NCBI GenBank assembly: GCA_009756935.1
Contig: VZDP01000003.1
Span: 1-64,000, forward strand
Origin: Mesomycoplasma ovipneumoniae
Lineage (GTDB): Bacteria; Bacillota_I; Bacilli_A; Mycoplasmatales; Metamycoplasmataceae
Direction: 5' to 3'
DNA length: 64,000 bases
Shown: positions 21,912 to 33,623 of the stretch, in pieces
Layout of the letters: the number at the start of each line of letters is the position of its first letter
Position numbering within the stretch: position 1 is the stretch's first letter
The notes under the pieces: model-generated
Told to the model about the DNA's origin: nothing
The model's database searches: none
The model's input: the letters and a program-made list of their open reading frames with translations, nothing else
Program-made: the position numbers and the translations under genes

Positions 21912-22784
21912 ATGATAGAAAATAACGATACTTACCTAGCAACAAAATTTGATCATTTTTCCAATTGAAAAAAAGAACGAAAGATTTCATTAATTTTTTC
22001 TTTACTGATTATTTCAATTACAGTTTCGCTAATCGGATATTCAATGATTGAAAACCGTAGCGAATTTGTTCTTGACAGATATTATTTTATAAGCTTTACT
22101 AATTATTTTCAAAATTTTAGTGCCTTTTTTTACTTGACCTACCAGTCAAACTTAATTTACGGAATTACCTTATTTACGTTTGTCCTTAACGCAACTCAAC
22201 GAAAATTTCAAATTTTATTTGTTTTTACAGTAATTTTAACAATTGTTTTGATTGTTTTTTGATCTATATTGGCTTGAAATTTAAATTTGACTTGATCAGT
22301 TTTAGCAACAACATCAACTGTCCATTTTTTTCATCCAGTTTTTGCAATATTTGTACTCTTTTGGTATCGAAAACAATTTTCGGTTAGTAAATTAGGTTTA
22401 GGTTTTGGGGTTATTTATTCAATTTGTTATTATATTTTTTGTGTGCTTCTGTATTTTTTCACACTTAGACAATGAGTTGCGCCTGAAATTAAAAAAGTTG
22501 GAGCTCAAGAGATAAAAAATATGGTATTTTTTTACACAGGTTTAACTATTTATCCATTTGTAAATTTTTTACATCCATTTTTTTATTCAGGAAACAGCCA
22601 CTCAGTTGTAATTTTGTTAAACTTGTTAATGGCTTCTTCGGTTGTTTTTCTTCCATATATGATTTCACTTTTTTATATTAATATTTTTGGAATTAAAGCA
22701 ACAAATTGGCGTGTAACCCGAGAAATAAAATCGATTTATAATCGTTTAAAAGCATTTTTCTGAGTTTCCAAACCAAAAGAATAG
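21912..22784 (+). CDS. Multi-span membrane protein (DUF1600-like)
   Basis: 290 residues with about seven hydrophobic segments, for example ISLIFSLLIISITVSLIGYSM, YGITLFTFVLNATQ, ILFVFTVILTIVLIVFWSI and GFGVIYSICYYIFCVLLYFF. It has conserved-looking polar loops with HFFHPVFAI and FLHPFF. It ends in a basic cytoplasmic tail, RVTREIKSIYNRLKAFFWVSKPKE. The pattern is like the mycoplasma membrane family DUF1600, but that is from memory of layout rather than a signature. Its 3' end supplies the AGGAG (22784-22788) in front of mnmA, so the two are probably co-transcribed. Confidence 0.72.
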
Positions 22785-22798
22785 GAGTAATTTGTTAA

Positions 22799-23917
<1,119 letters not shown>

Positions 23918-24320
23918 AAAATCCCGAGTTTCCCAGTTTGATGAGATAATCTTAAAAAAGTGTCCAGTTTTTCAGGCTTTTTTAACTAAAAAAGCAAAAT
24001 TATAAAATATTTAAACTACTTTTTTTTAGTTAAAACACTGACAAAAACATAAAAAAATACAACTACTATTTAAACTCAATGCAAATAGAAAACTCGTTTT
24101 TATTTGCATTGAGTTTAAATAACATATGAAGTTTTGAAAGAACAATAATTAAAAGCAATAAATTTGTAGATTTCTAAACGGTCAAATTTAAGGCATTCCA
24201 TCATATTTAAAAATATAATGGATAATCCGCGCTGTCTGATTTTTTTTAGACAAAAAACATAACTCATTCCTCCCTAATTCAATACCAAATTTATTAATTA
24301 TTCTTAAGTGAGTGTTATTA

Positions 24321-24380
24321 TAACATAATTTTATTTTAGACCAAGCATTTTTTTTTTTTTTTTTGCAAATGGTTAATTTT
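24321..24380. repeat. Left target duplication of the IS1634-type IS (60 bp)
   Basis: Runs from taacataattttatttt through a run of 17 T to ggttaatttt. It recurs at 26288-26350 with 20 T and one C-to-T change. Confidence 0.9.
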
Positions 24381-24521
24381 CCCGAGTTTCCCAGTTTGAA
24401 GGCAAAAATTCACTTTTTAGTGAATATAAATATGAAAAAAGACCCGTAAATCGGTGTTTTTTGAATGTAAAACCTTAATTTTTATTGGTAGCATTTGGTA
24501 GCATTTTAAGTAATTTTATGG

Positions 24522-24527
24522 TATAAT
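24522..24527 (+). promoter_or_regulatory. -10 box of the IS1634-type transposase
   Basis: TATAAT ends nine bases before the ATG at 24536, and no ribosome site fits between, so the transcript would be nearly leaderless. Confidence 0.55.
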
Positions 24528-24535
24528 TATACATT

Positions 24536-26194
24536 ATGAAAAAACAAAATTTGTTTTTATTTAGTGTTTGAGGATCTTCAAAAGATAAACCATATAAATA
24601 TGTTGGCTGAACACAAGGTTATTCCAAAGGTCCAAAACGTTGATTTAGTTTAGGAAATGAGCGGAATTTGGAAAAAATTAATCCAAATGCTGTTCAAATT
24701 ATCAAAGAAAAATTGAAATTGTTTTCAAATTTAGATGACAAAGATAAAGTCAAGGCTATTTTACTTGATTCTATTAAAAATTCAAGCATAATCGAAGGTT
24801 CGGTTTTTGTTGGCGGGGAATTAATTGAAAAACTTATTGAAAAGCACAATATTTTTGAATCACTTCCTAAAAGTAGACATAAAAATATGAAAGAAATTTT
24901 TAACTACTTAATTTCAAAACGGATCACTGATCCTGGCAGCATTATTAATGCTTTTGATAAAAAGGATGACTACTCAAATCAAATAAAAGCTTCTAAAAAT
25001 AGCTTTTATAGACTCCTAGATCTTGTCTTTGAGTCACAAAATCAACTTTTAAATAGTGTCAACAAAATGGTAACAAGCGAACTTGGAAAAAGGGATAATG
25101 AATTTTATTTTGACTCATCAACAGTCTATTTTGAGACATTTGAAAGAAATGGATTAAGAATTCCTGGCTATTCTAAAGATGCTAAATTCAAAGAAGATCA
25201 AATTGTCATTGGCTTAGCGTGTGATAAAAATGGTATTCCTTTTCATATTAAAGTTTTTAAAGGAAATACCGGCGATTCTAGTACATTAATCCCTTTTGTA
25301 TTAGATGTTGAATCCAAATATAATATCAAAAATATGACAATAATCGCTGATCGTGGCATGTCAACTGCCGCAAATATTCGATTTCTTGAATCAAGAAACT
25401 ATAATTTCATTATTTCTTATCGTGCAAAGGTAGGGACTCAAAAATTCAAAAATTATTTACTAGATCCAAGCGATTATGTTAATGTAAATGCTGATTTTAA
25501 GTATAAAAAAGAAGAATTTTATTCATCTTATAAAAATAAAAGATACACTGAAAATATTAGAAGAAGAATTATTGCTTACAGCACAAAAAGAGCAATAAAA
25601 GACAGAAAAGCTCGTGAAGAGCAAATCCAAAGTTTTATTAAAAAACAAAATAAAGACGGTTTTATTGAGATAAACAAATTGTTTGGTAAAAAACCTAAAT
25701 ATTTTAAGGAAATTTCAAACATGAAATTTGAATTGGATCAAAGTAAAATTGACAAAGACAAACAATTTGATGGTTACTATGTTTATGAAACAAATATACT
25801 AAATTCAAATGTCCTAGATATAGTTGAAAAATACCAAAAACAGTGGAATATTGAAGCTAATTTTAGAAGTCTAAAAGGTTTATTGAATATTCGCCCTGTA
25901 TTTTTAAGAATTGACGAACATATTCTAGCTCATACACTTTTGTGTTTTATTTCACTAGTTATTTTAAAAACTATAATATTTAAAATCAACAAACATATTA
26001 GTGATAACAAGTTATTTGAAAACAGTCAATTAACTGAAATTAGTTTAGTAACGATGTTGCAAAAATTAAGGCAAAGGGTTGAATTTAACACTTTAGATCA
26101 GCAAATAACATTTAAAAATCGCGATGGTGTGCCTAGTGATCCGAATATTTGAAATAGGTATGATTTTTACTTTGATATCTTAATAAATCACTAA
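24536..26194 (+). CDS. IS1634-family transposase
   Basis: 552 residues, beginning MKKQNLFLFSVWGSSKDKPY. The DDE features visible are the first Asp in NEFYFDSSTVYFET, the second in TIIADRGMSTAANIRF, and the Glu region YQKQWNIEANFRSLKGLLNIRPVF, the YREK-like block of the IS4/IS1634 superfamily. The tail AHTLLCFISLVILK is also typical. The reading frame is complete, with several TGA Trp codons, so it should be expressible in the mycoplasma and mobile. It reads in the same direction as mnmA. Confidence 0.93.
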
Positions 26195-26287
26195 TAAAAT
26201 TGTTATTAACTTTTACCGAAAAACTTAAAAAAGTGCCTAAAACCAGATGTTTTTTTAAAATTACCTTATCAAACTGGGAAACTCGGG

Positions 26288-26350
26288 TAACATAATTTTA
26301 TTTTAGACTAAGCATTTTTTTTTTTTTTTTTTTTGCAAATGGTTAATTTT
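26288..26350. repeat. Right target duplication of the IS1634-type IS (63 bp)
   Basis: Pairs with 24321-24380. The T run is three bases longer here. Confidence 0.9.
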
Positions 26351-26490
26351 AAAATAATAAAAATTAAGATTTTAGCGTAAAAAATACCCGTAAATCCGGG
26401 TCTTTTTGAATATTTATATTCACTAAAAAGTGAATTTTTGCCATCAAACTGGCAAACTCAGAAAAAACTTGATTATTTAGCCTAAAAAAA

Positions 26491-27717
26491 TTAAATTAAT
26501 TTAAAAAAAGTACGATTATAGCCAATAACTTTGCCTTTTATTGCGCTAAGAACCTCAAATGATGTCAAAGGTTTATTTAAATTTCGCGCAATTTGACTTC
26601 AGTCAATTACTTGATTAAGCCCAAAAATTTCAAGTTGATATTTTCCTTGACCATTTGTAAGACCAGGAAGATAAATAACTCCGTATTTTGCTTTAATAAA
26701 TTCAAATTTTTCGGAAGAATCTAAATTAATTTTTTTTGCAATTGAATCAGCACAAAAGGAGCCAAAACTATTAAAAACAGGAATATCACTATCAAAAAGG
26801 TCAAAACTATTTTTTCCAGCACTTAAAGACGTTTTATAATCATCAGTTTTTTTGATAATTCCAACCCGATTTCAGACATTTAGTCCAACTCCAAGTGAAA
26901 AATTTTCGGCAAAACTAGTTATAATTATAGCATATTCTTTAATTTTATCAGATTCAGAATAAATTTCAATGTCAAAATTACGGGCGCTAAAAAATGGACT
27001 TACGCCTTGTTTGCCTAAAAATTCGATATCTAAAAGATGATAATCATTTTCTCTGGCAATTAGTGCTGATGAGCTAAAATTTATCGGTAAAAAATCAAGA
27101 AAAAAATTTTGCTCTTCTTTGGCCAGTGGTGCGTTTAGCTCACTTTTGGAAATCTGTTTTTTGACAAGCAAATTATTTTCAACTTTTCCATGAGAACGGT
27201 ATAAAAATGAGCTAATTCCAAAATCAAGGACATGATTTTTGATTAATTCAAGAAAATCATCGTAAAACAGAGGTTTATCTTTTAAATCTTCTGGAATTAT
27301 ATTTTCAACATCAAGGGCAAAAACTTCTAGTCGATAGTTATGATCATTAGCTGGCGGCAGCGGCCCAAAATAAACTCCATCAGGATGAGGTCGATAAAAT
27401 GAATCAAGCAAATAATTATTGGCATGACGGGTCATTGAATTCTCAAATTGATACATTTTATCTTGTCGCGAAAAAGAATCATCTCATTTTAGCTTGTTTT
27501 TTTTAATATTGGCAGCAACTCAGTGAATAAAAACAAAACCTAATTCAGCTGTTGCTTCATAGTCAATTAAAGTAAGAGCATATGATTTTGCACCTTTAAC
27601 TTTGTCTCATTTTATCGGAAAACTTACCGAATTAGGGTATTTTTTACCTAAATTGCCATTACCAAATTGGGTGTCTAAAACGCCATTTTTAACATCAGGA
27701 ATATAAATTTTTATCAT
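26491..27717 (-). CDS. PEBP (YbhB/YbcL)-like protein, two-part
   Basis: 408 residues. The first half matches the phosphatidylethanolamine-binding fold: NSVSFPIKWDKVKGAKSYALTL, then GFVFIHWVAANI, then HPDGVYFGPLPPANDHNYRLEVFALD, where GP.PP and H.Y..ALD are signature positions. The second half (from about residue 240) echoes the pattern more weakly, with GVIYLPGLTNGQGKYQLEIFGLN, suggesting an internal repeat. No signal peptide. The ligand is unknown. Bacterial members are mostly uncharacterised, some acting as protease inhibitors. It follows the lipoprotein gene by five bases and is probably co-translated with it. Its 3' end touches the repeat that flanks the mobile element. Confidence 0.75.
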
Positions 27718-27722
27718 ATTTT

Positions 27723-29237
27723 TTAGTCTTTATCAATATTTTTTGCATTAACTATTAGAATTGGATTTGTTGGCGAACCTCCGCGACGAAGTGCATTAAA
27801 AAATTGGAAATATTTGTTTGGTTTGGATAGTTTTTCTAAATTTTGCTCAAGATCAATAGGTTGGAAAGGCAAAAGGCTACCACTTTTAAGAAAACCACCA
27901 ATATTTATTCGCCTTTCAACGTAAAATATTTTAGGATTTTTAGGGTCTTGTTTTTTAATTGCATCTTCAAGCTCAAGAAAACTTGCGCTATAAAGTCCAC
28001 CACGATGGAAATTATTAGAATTTACAAAAGGATATTTTTGGATTTTGTCAGTGAGTTTATATTTATCAAAATCATTAATCATACCAATTTGTTGAGCTTG
28101 TGCTTCTTCTCTAGTTTGAGGACCTTGGACTGGCAAAGGTGAATTTTGTTGGAAAGTTATGGCTTTTTGATCTATCAAGTTTTTTTGGCTTGTAGATTTA
28201 GGTTCATTTTGATTTTGACCTTGATTTTCAGGTTGATTTTTAGCCTCAGGGGTATCGGGGTTTTGGTCAATTACTCAATAAATACGATAAATTGCATCTT
28301 TTATTGTATTAGTTGACTCATCTACATGAGTTTTTTCGTCATTAAGAAAAAAAGCACGCGGTTGAACTTTATATTTTCGCCCATCTTTTCCTGTTATTGT
28401 ATATTTTTCTAATCTCTCAGTTAGTTCTGCTTTTTTTTGGTATTCTTTATCATTCAAAACCGGAAGATCCAAATTAGTTTTTAAATTATTTTGAATACTT
28501 TCATTAACTCTATCCAAAATTTTATAATCATAATTTCATCAAAAGGAATTTGAAACAGGTTGCCTGGTTGCAGTTTCTATCCCGTCAATGATGAATTGAA
28601 TCGCGGCAGGAGGGATTATAATTTCCTCATCTTCTTGGGTTGGATTGCCTTGAGCTTGTTGGTTCTGGGATTTAGCTTCTTGCTCTTTTTTCAATTTAAT
28701 AATGAATTTAGCAAGCTCTGTAATTACTTTATAGGATAAATAATCATCATCTAACTCCAAATTACTTACAGCAATACCTGATCCAAAACGTTCGGGTAAA
28801 AATTCTGGAAGTACCTTTAAATCTGTGGATTTTAGGTATTTTTCTTGTGATTGTTTTCATCGTTTTAAAAATTCAGAAGCCGTTAAATAAGAGGTGCCTT
28901 GATAATATTTTTTAACAATTTCAGGAAAATTAGGAGTTTTAGCAAGTTTTTCAAGTTTCTTTTTAATTATATCATTAGGTTCGTTTTGAATAAAATTTTG
29001 GAAATTTAACTGTCCGCTAAATTCGAAAATTACTTTCGCAAAGGCAGTATTTGTAATTTCTTGAGTTTCAATTGATAGCGGCACATTCAAAATTTCGGTT
29101 AATAATTTATATTTTTCTTGGCTATCACTATCTGAAAAATTTTTTACATCTTGGCCTTGATTTTCGATGCATGAAACAACAATTAGCGGGAAAGACAAAG
29201 GAATTAAAGCCAAAGATTTTTTAAATTTTCATTTCAT
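27723..29237 (-). CDS. Lipoprotein, unknown function
   Basis: 504 residues with signal MKWKFKKSLALIPLSFPLIV and lipobox VVSC (Cys about 23). The body is Lys/Asn/Gln rich, with two low-complexity linkers (around residues 185-200 and 330-360, rich in N, Q, E, P). No domain is recognised. Hydrophobic and charged patterns suggest an extended surface protein. It sits in an operon with the PEBP-like gene. A role in lipid or ligand capture for that partner is speculation. A hairpin upstream (29265-29303) separates it from the HAD/ula operon. Confidence 0.8.
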
Positions 29238-29264
29238 TTTTACACCTACTTCTAAGCCTTAAAT

Positions 29265-29303
29265 AAAAAACTAAAAGAAAAAAGATTATTCTTTTAGTTT
29301 TTT
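29265..29303 (-). terminator. Terminator between the ula/HAD operon and the lipoprotein
   Basis: aaaaaactaaaagaa pairs with ttcttttagtttttt around a nine-base loop. Read on the minus strand, it ends in T residues after the gene that stops at 29335. Confidence 0.75.
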
Positions 29304-29334
29304 CACTTTGTAAAATGATACCATATTTTTCAAT

Positions 29335-29865
29335 TTATGACTCATTTTTTACATAAATTTCTTCAAAGCCATTTCGCCTTCAAAAAAACCCTTTAAAAAC
29401 ATCATTATTTTGTAGCTTTGCGGATCTTTCGCGTTGATAAAGAGCTAAATTTGAATAATATTCTTTTGAAAAAAAGGGAATAATTCCGTTATAAATTAGT
29501 TTTAATGATTTTTTATCTAAAACTATTTTGCAATTTGGAACAGGAAAAAAAATAAAAATAGCATCATCAGGTTTTTTTAAAACAGCTTTTATATCAAGAC
29601 GAAAATCAATTTTACGTAATTTCATCAGAATATTAAAATTATAAAAATTATAATCGCCGTTAAAACTAAAGATTAGTTCTTTTTTATAAAAGTCGTTAAA
29701 TTCGACTAATTCTTCCAAGGTTTTTGCTTTTTTTATAACAAAAGCCGTCATTCTTGGCGAGAAAAGTTTAGTAAAACTAGGAACAAGTCAATATCCATCT
29801 GATAAGTGGTTAACTTTTATTTTAATAAATTTTGAAATTTTTTCTCTTAATCGGAAATTAGCCAT
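29335..29865 (-). CDS. Hypothetical protein behind the HAD phosphatase
   Basis: 176 residues starting MANFRLREKISKFIKIKVNHL. No family is recognised. Residues 60-150 look like a compact mixed fold (ELIFSFNGDYNFYNFNILMKL, AIFIFFPVPNCKIVLDKKSL). There is no signal peptide or membrane span. It overlaps the 3' end of the HAD gene by eight bases and so is the last gene of the ula operon. Whether it takes part in sugar metabolism is unknown. Confidence 0.65.
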
Positions 29866-30736
29866 AATATTTTGAAAAAAAGTTTGCTATTCCTTCGGTA
29901 TCATTTGAATCTGTTATAAAATCAGCATGCTGTTTTACTTCTTCAGATGCCTGACCCATTGCAATAGCCAGTTTAGTTTGGTCAAACATTGAAATATCAT
30001 TTTTGGCATCGCCAAAAGATAAAGTCTTATCGAGATTTAGGGCATAATTTTGCTCTAAATAATTTAGTCCTTGACCTTTGTTTGAACCAGAAATCATAAT
30101 ATCAATTACTGAAGATTGCGACTGAACAAAATAAATTCCTTGAACATTTTTAAGTTCTGCCATTGATTTTTCAAAAAGCTCAGGGTTACTATCTCGTTTA
30201 ATAAGTAAAAATTTTACAACGTCAAGATTAGAAATTTCAGCCTGAGACAAACTTTCATAGTCGTAAAATTCTAAAGGCAATTTTTCGGCTTCAGAAAAAT
30301 TTTCATTTTCATTTTTAAGGAAAGAAAATCACGGGCATGTTGTTTGTTTTTGGCTAAAAGCTAGCATATTTTTGGTTGTATAAATCAAAAAAAACACTTG
30401 ATTTTTGGCCAGCCTCTTAAAAATTTCTAAAACTTGACTTGAACTAAAAGTTTTACTAAAAACAACAGATTCGTTTTTATAGTCATAAATCAGTGAACCA
30501 TTGCAACTTATTATCGGAAAATCTGGTTTTAGTGCAAAATAATATTTTTTTATAAAATATCAAGGTCTACCAGAGCAAAAAATAATTTTTTTGCCATCTT
30601 TTTTTAATTTTTCTATTGCTTCAACAGATTTTGGGCTGATTTGGTGATCAGATTTTAATAAAGTCCCATCGAGATCGAAAACAAAATTTTCGATATTTTT
30701 TAATTTTTCTTTGATAGTATTATTGTTTTTGTCCAT
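29858..30736 (-). CDS. HAD-superfamily (Cof-type) phosphatase
   Basis: 292 residues. Motif I FVFDLDGTLL (around residue 18) has the nucleophile Asp and the acid/base Asp. Motif II is IIFCSGRP. Motif IV is SFGDAKNDISMF, followed by AIAMGQASEEVKQHADFIT, the usual C-terminal end of Cof-like IIB enzymes that dephosphorylate sugar phosphates, nucleotides or flavin precursors. The ATG lies inside the ulaF 3' end (overlap 17 bases). An earlier in-frame start, MVKTHIMDK, is possible. Being in the ula operon hints at a sugar-phosphate substrate, but that is inference. Confidence 0.88.
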
Positions 30737-31442
30737 AATATGCGTTTTTACCATGTTTTCGGTTATAATGTTTTTTTTGTAAAACAATATTAGCCTGACT
30801 TTGATCAGGATTTATTTGTTTTGTATAAAAGGCCATTTTTGCTACTTCTTCAAGAGTCATAGCGAGTTTAACAGCGTCTTCTGCAGATTTATTAGACCAA
30901 CAAAAAGGCCCGTGTTCTTTTACTAAAACTGCCGGAGTTGCAATAAAATCAATATTATTTTTATTAAAATGATCAATTATGACTACACCAGTGTTGTGTT
31001 CGTATTGACCATTAATTTGTTCGTCAGTTAATGAATTTGTGCAGGGAATTGAACCATAAAAATTATCAGCATGCGTTGTTCCTAAGGCTGGAATTTCTTT
31101 GCCAGCTTGGGCTCAAGCTACTGAAAAAGGTGAGTGAGTATGGACAATTGCCTTAATTCGCAGATCTGCTTTATAAAGCAGTGAATGAGTTGGCGTGTCA
31201 CTTGAAGGATTTAAGTCAGTTTCGAGAACATTGTTTTCAAGATCGACAGGAACCATATCTGAATATTTCATTTTTTCGTAAGAAATTCCGCTAGGTTTAA
31301 TTACATAATATGAACGATCTGAACTTATGGCCGAAACATTTCCTCAAGTGTGAAGCGCTAATTTTGAATTATATAATAAAAGATTAGCCTCTAAAACTTG
31401 TTTTTGCAGTAAAACTAATTCTTCCCTATCTTTGATTTTCAT
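30720..31442 (-). CDS. ulaF: L-ribulose-5-phosphate 4-epimerase
   Basis: Converts L-ribulose 5-phosphate to D-xylulose 5-phosphate, the last step from ascorbate into the pentose phosphate pathway. 240 residues: metal ligands in VHTHSPFSVAWAQAG, substrate loop GNVSAIS, and the C-terminal KHYNRKHGKNAYYGQ typical of UlaF/AraD. TGA Trp occurs several times. Its start overlaps the ulaE stop by 17 bases. The neighbouring epimerase and decarboxylase point to UlaF rather than AraD. Confidence 0.93.
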
Positions 31443-32322
31443 AAGCAATCCTTAATTTTTCAATAAAGAAATCACGTGCTTTTGCGATAATTTGGCTTTG
31501 TTTTGCCAAATTATCAGAAAGTAGTAAATTTTGGTCAAAATTTTCTTCTTTGTGCCACATTTCAATTACAAATGGCACGGTAATTTGGGCTTTTAAAATA
31601 TAACTAAAAGCAGAAACAAAATCGACATCACCTTGGGAAAACTCAAGATTTTTAAAAATTCCAGGGAGAGTATCTTTGAAATGAAAGGCAACAATTTCTG
31701 ATTTTCCTAGTTTGATTTCTGCTTCTAAATCATTTGAAAAACGGGATAAATTACCTAAATCCGGGTATAAAAGCACGCCTGATCCAATTTGTTTTTGAAG
31801 ATAAAGTAGTCTTGAAATTGTTCCTGCAAATTTTTTATCCATTGACTCAAAAGCGATTGTGACACTATATTTTTTTGCTAATTGAACAATTTTTTTCATT
31901 GTTTGAATGAAAAAAATCTCAGAATCAGGGTGAGGTTGTTCATAATAAATATCATAAGCAGCCAGTTGAATAATTCTAATTCCGAGATTTTTTGCTAAAA
32001 TTAGTGCTTTTTCCATAATTTCAAGCGCTTTTTGGCGAACATTTTCATCTTTTGCGCCAAAAGGAAATTTTCGGTGCAATGATAAACACATAGAATTTAT
32101 ATAAAAATCATTTTCAAATAAAGCATCGCGAATTTCTTTAATTTGATTTTTAGAAAAATCAAGACGAGCAGCAAATTCATCACTTTCATCAACAGACATT
32201 TCGATAAAATCAAATCCGGCTTTTTTTGCCACTTTAATCTTATCGACAAATGTCAATCGTTTATCAATTGCTTTTTCGTAAATTCCTAAAGGAAAATTAA
32301 TGTCAGTATTTTTTAAATTCAT
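31426..32322 (-). CDS. ulaE: L-xylulose-5-phosphate 3-epimerase
   Basis: Converts L-xylulose 5-phosphate to L-ribulose 5-phosphate. 298 residues, TIM-barrel AP-endonuclease-2 fold: PLGIYEKAI at the start, [26 protein letters not shown], and metal-site PDLGNLSRF and HFKDTLPG. I chose ATG 32322, which has AAGGA just upstream, over a longer frame reaching 32433. The longer frame would run well into ulaD in another frame. The overlap with ulaD is 26 bases. Confidence 0.92.
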   Translation of the reverse strand: MNLKNTDINFPLGIYEKAIDKRLTFVDKIKVAKKAGFDFIEMSVDESDEFAARLDFSKNQIKEIRDALFENDFYINSMCLSLHRKFPFGAKDENVRQKALEIMEKALILAKNLGIRIIQLAAYDIYYEQPHPDSEIFFIQTMKKIVQLAKKYSVTIAFESMDKKFAGTISRLLYLQKQIGSGVLLYPDLGNLSRFSNDLEAEIKLGKSEIVAFHFKDTLPGIFKNLEFSQGDVDFVSAFSYILKAQITVPFVIEMWHKEENFDQNLLLSDNLAKQSQIIAKARDFFIEKLRIAYENQR

Positions 32323-32965
32323 CCTTAAATTCCTTTGCTTTTTCTTCAGGATTTTTTGCATCACGAATTGAACGGCCGGCAATAAAAATGTAAATTGGAA
32401 TATCTTTAAATAATTTAATATCCTCAACTTCAACTCCGCCAGTGATTGTAACTTTAAAGCCTAAATCAGCGAGTTTTTTTACAATATCAATATCTTTTTG
32501 GGCTCATTTAACTCCGCTAGCTTGCGAATCGCGCGGACGGTGTCAAACAACTTGGGGAACACCTGCATTTTTTCAGTCTTGAACTTGTTCTCAAGTAAAA
32601 TTATTTGTCATTTCTACTTGAATTTCAAGGTTTTTCGCCATTTTTTGACTGTAATCATGAGAAAGATTGACTAAATCTTTGATTGTCGGAGTTTCAGCTG
32701 CGCAAATTACAGTTGTAAAATCGGCACCTGAGTCAAAAAACATTTTTCCAAAAACATTTCCAGCATCAGCGATCTTACCATCAGCAACAATTATTTTATC
32801 AGGAAAATTTTTTCGAAGTTCAGAAATAGCTTTTTTACCTTCAGCAGCTAGTAAAATTGTTCCAACTTCAATAACATCAATATATTTTTCTGCTTTTTTT
32901 GCAGACAATATCGCCTCTTCAATAGTTTGATTATCAAGAGCAATTTGTAAAAGTGGTAGCGCCAT
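32297..32965 (-). CDS. ulaD: 3-keto-L-gulonate-6-phosphate decarboxylase
   Basis: Decarboxylates 3-keto-L-gulonate 6-phosphate to L-xylulose 5-phosphate. The 222-residue barrel shows [17 protein letters not shown], the metal-binding DGKIADAG (DxKxxD motif), [22 protein letters not shown] and [17 protein letters not shown] precedes the ATG. It is the first gene of the operon ulaD-ulaE-ulaF-HAD-unknown. The ascorbate PTS genes (ulaABC) and the lactonase gene ulaG are not in front of it. Instead, mobile-element sequence begins about 100 bases upstream. Confidence 0.93.
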
Positions 32966-32985
32966 GTTTTATTCCTTTCCTTATA

Positions 32986-33006
32986 AATTTATATATAAAT
33001 TATACA
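32986..33006 (-). promoter_or_regulatory. Promoter of the ulaD operon (-10 region)
   Basis: On the minus strand TGTATAAT lies about 35 bases before the ulaD ATG, between the gene and the mobile element, so the operon keeps a promoter of its own. No clear -35 box. Confidence 0.5.
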
Positions 33007-33065
33007 TTTTTTTATGATTTTTAGATCATTTTTGGCAAAACAATCGATCTTGATTCAAATTTTTG

Positions 33066-33107
33066 AAAAATTAACATTAAGGTGTTGGCTTTTTTGTCCT
33101 GGTTTAG
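33066..33107. repeat. Solo fragment of the IS3-type element end
   Basis: The stretch from aaattaacattaaggtgttgg to gtcctggttta matches, in the opposite orientation, the IS3-type right end at about 34873-34915. No transposase is attached, so it is a relic of another copy or of a rearrangement. Confidence 0.6.
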
Positions 33108-33586
33108 TTTTGTGCGCTTTTTTGACTTAAAAAGCAAAATTACAAAATATTTAAACTACCTTTTTTAGCTAAAACACTCACAAAAATCAACTTATGATAA
33201 AATAACAAAAATCAAAGAAAATACAACTACTATTTAAACTCAATGCAAATAGAAAACTCGTTTTTACTAACATTGAGCCTAAAAAAACATATGAAGTTTT
33301 GAAAGAACAATAATTAAAAGCCCTAAATTCGAAGATTTCTAAACGGTTAAATTTAAGGCATACCATCATATTTAAAAATATAATGGAAAATTCGCATTTT
33401 CTGATTTTTTTATGGCAAAAACATTCTTAATTCCTCCTTAATTCAATATCAAAATTTATTAATTATTCTTAGTGAGTCTAATTATAACTTATTTTTATTT
33501 TTAACCAAGCATTTTTTTTTTTTTTTTTTGAAACGGTTAGTTTTAAAATAATAAAAATTAAGATTTTAGCCTAAAAAAGACGGATT
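33108..33586. mobile_element. IS1634-like element copy C, truncated
   Basis: Core at about 33222-33530 matches copies A, B, D and E, including 18 T after 'aaccaagca'. The outer left end is replaced by the IS3-end fragment. The right half is missing, cut at 'cggatt' where the IS3-type element begins. Confidence 0.7.
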
Positions 33587-33623
33587 TTAAACTAGGGCAA
33601 AGAAAATTAACAGTTTAATATTA

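Larger units (their letters stand above)
24381..26287 (+). mobile_element. Intact IS1634-family insertion sequence
   Basis: 1,907 bases bounded by cccgagtttcccagttt (24381-24397) and its exact complement aaactgggaaactcggg (26271-26287). It carries one full transposase gene and is flanked by a 60/63-base target duplication. IS1634 of M. mycoides is known for long, variable duplications, so this agrees with the family. Confidence 0.9.
23923..26461. mobile_element. IS1634-like element copy B, interrupted by an intact IS
   Basis: The older element starts with cccgagtttcccagttt at 23923 and ends with aaactggcaaactcag at about 26461. Its core is at 24058-24380, and the intact IS (24381-26287) sits inside. 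Removing the IS and one target copy leaves about 570 bases, the size of copy A. Direct repeats aaaaaacttgattattta flank it (23894 and 26462 onward). Confidence 0.75.

Noticed and set aside
32323..32433. Longer ulaE reading frame
   Set aside because: It would overlap ulaD much further. The ATG at 32322 has its own ribosome site and the family N-terminus.
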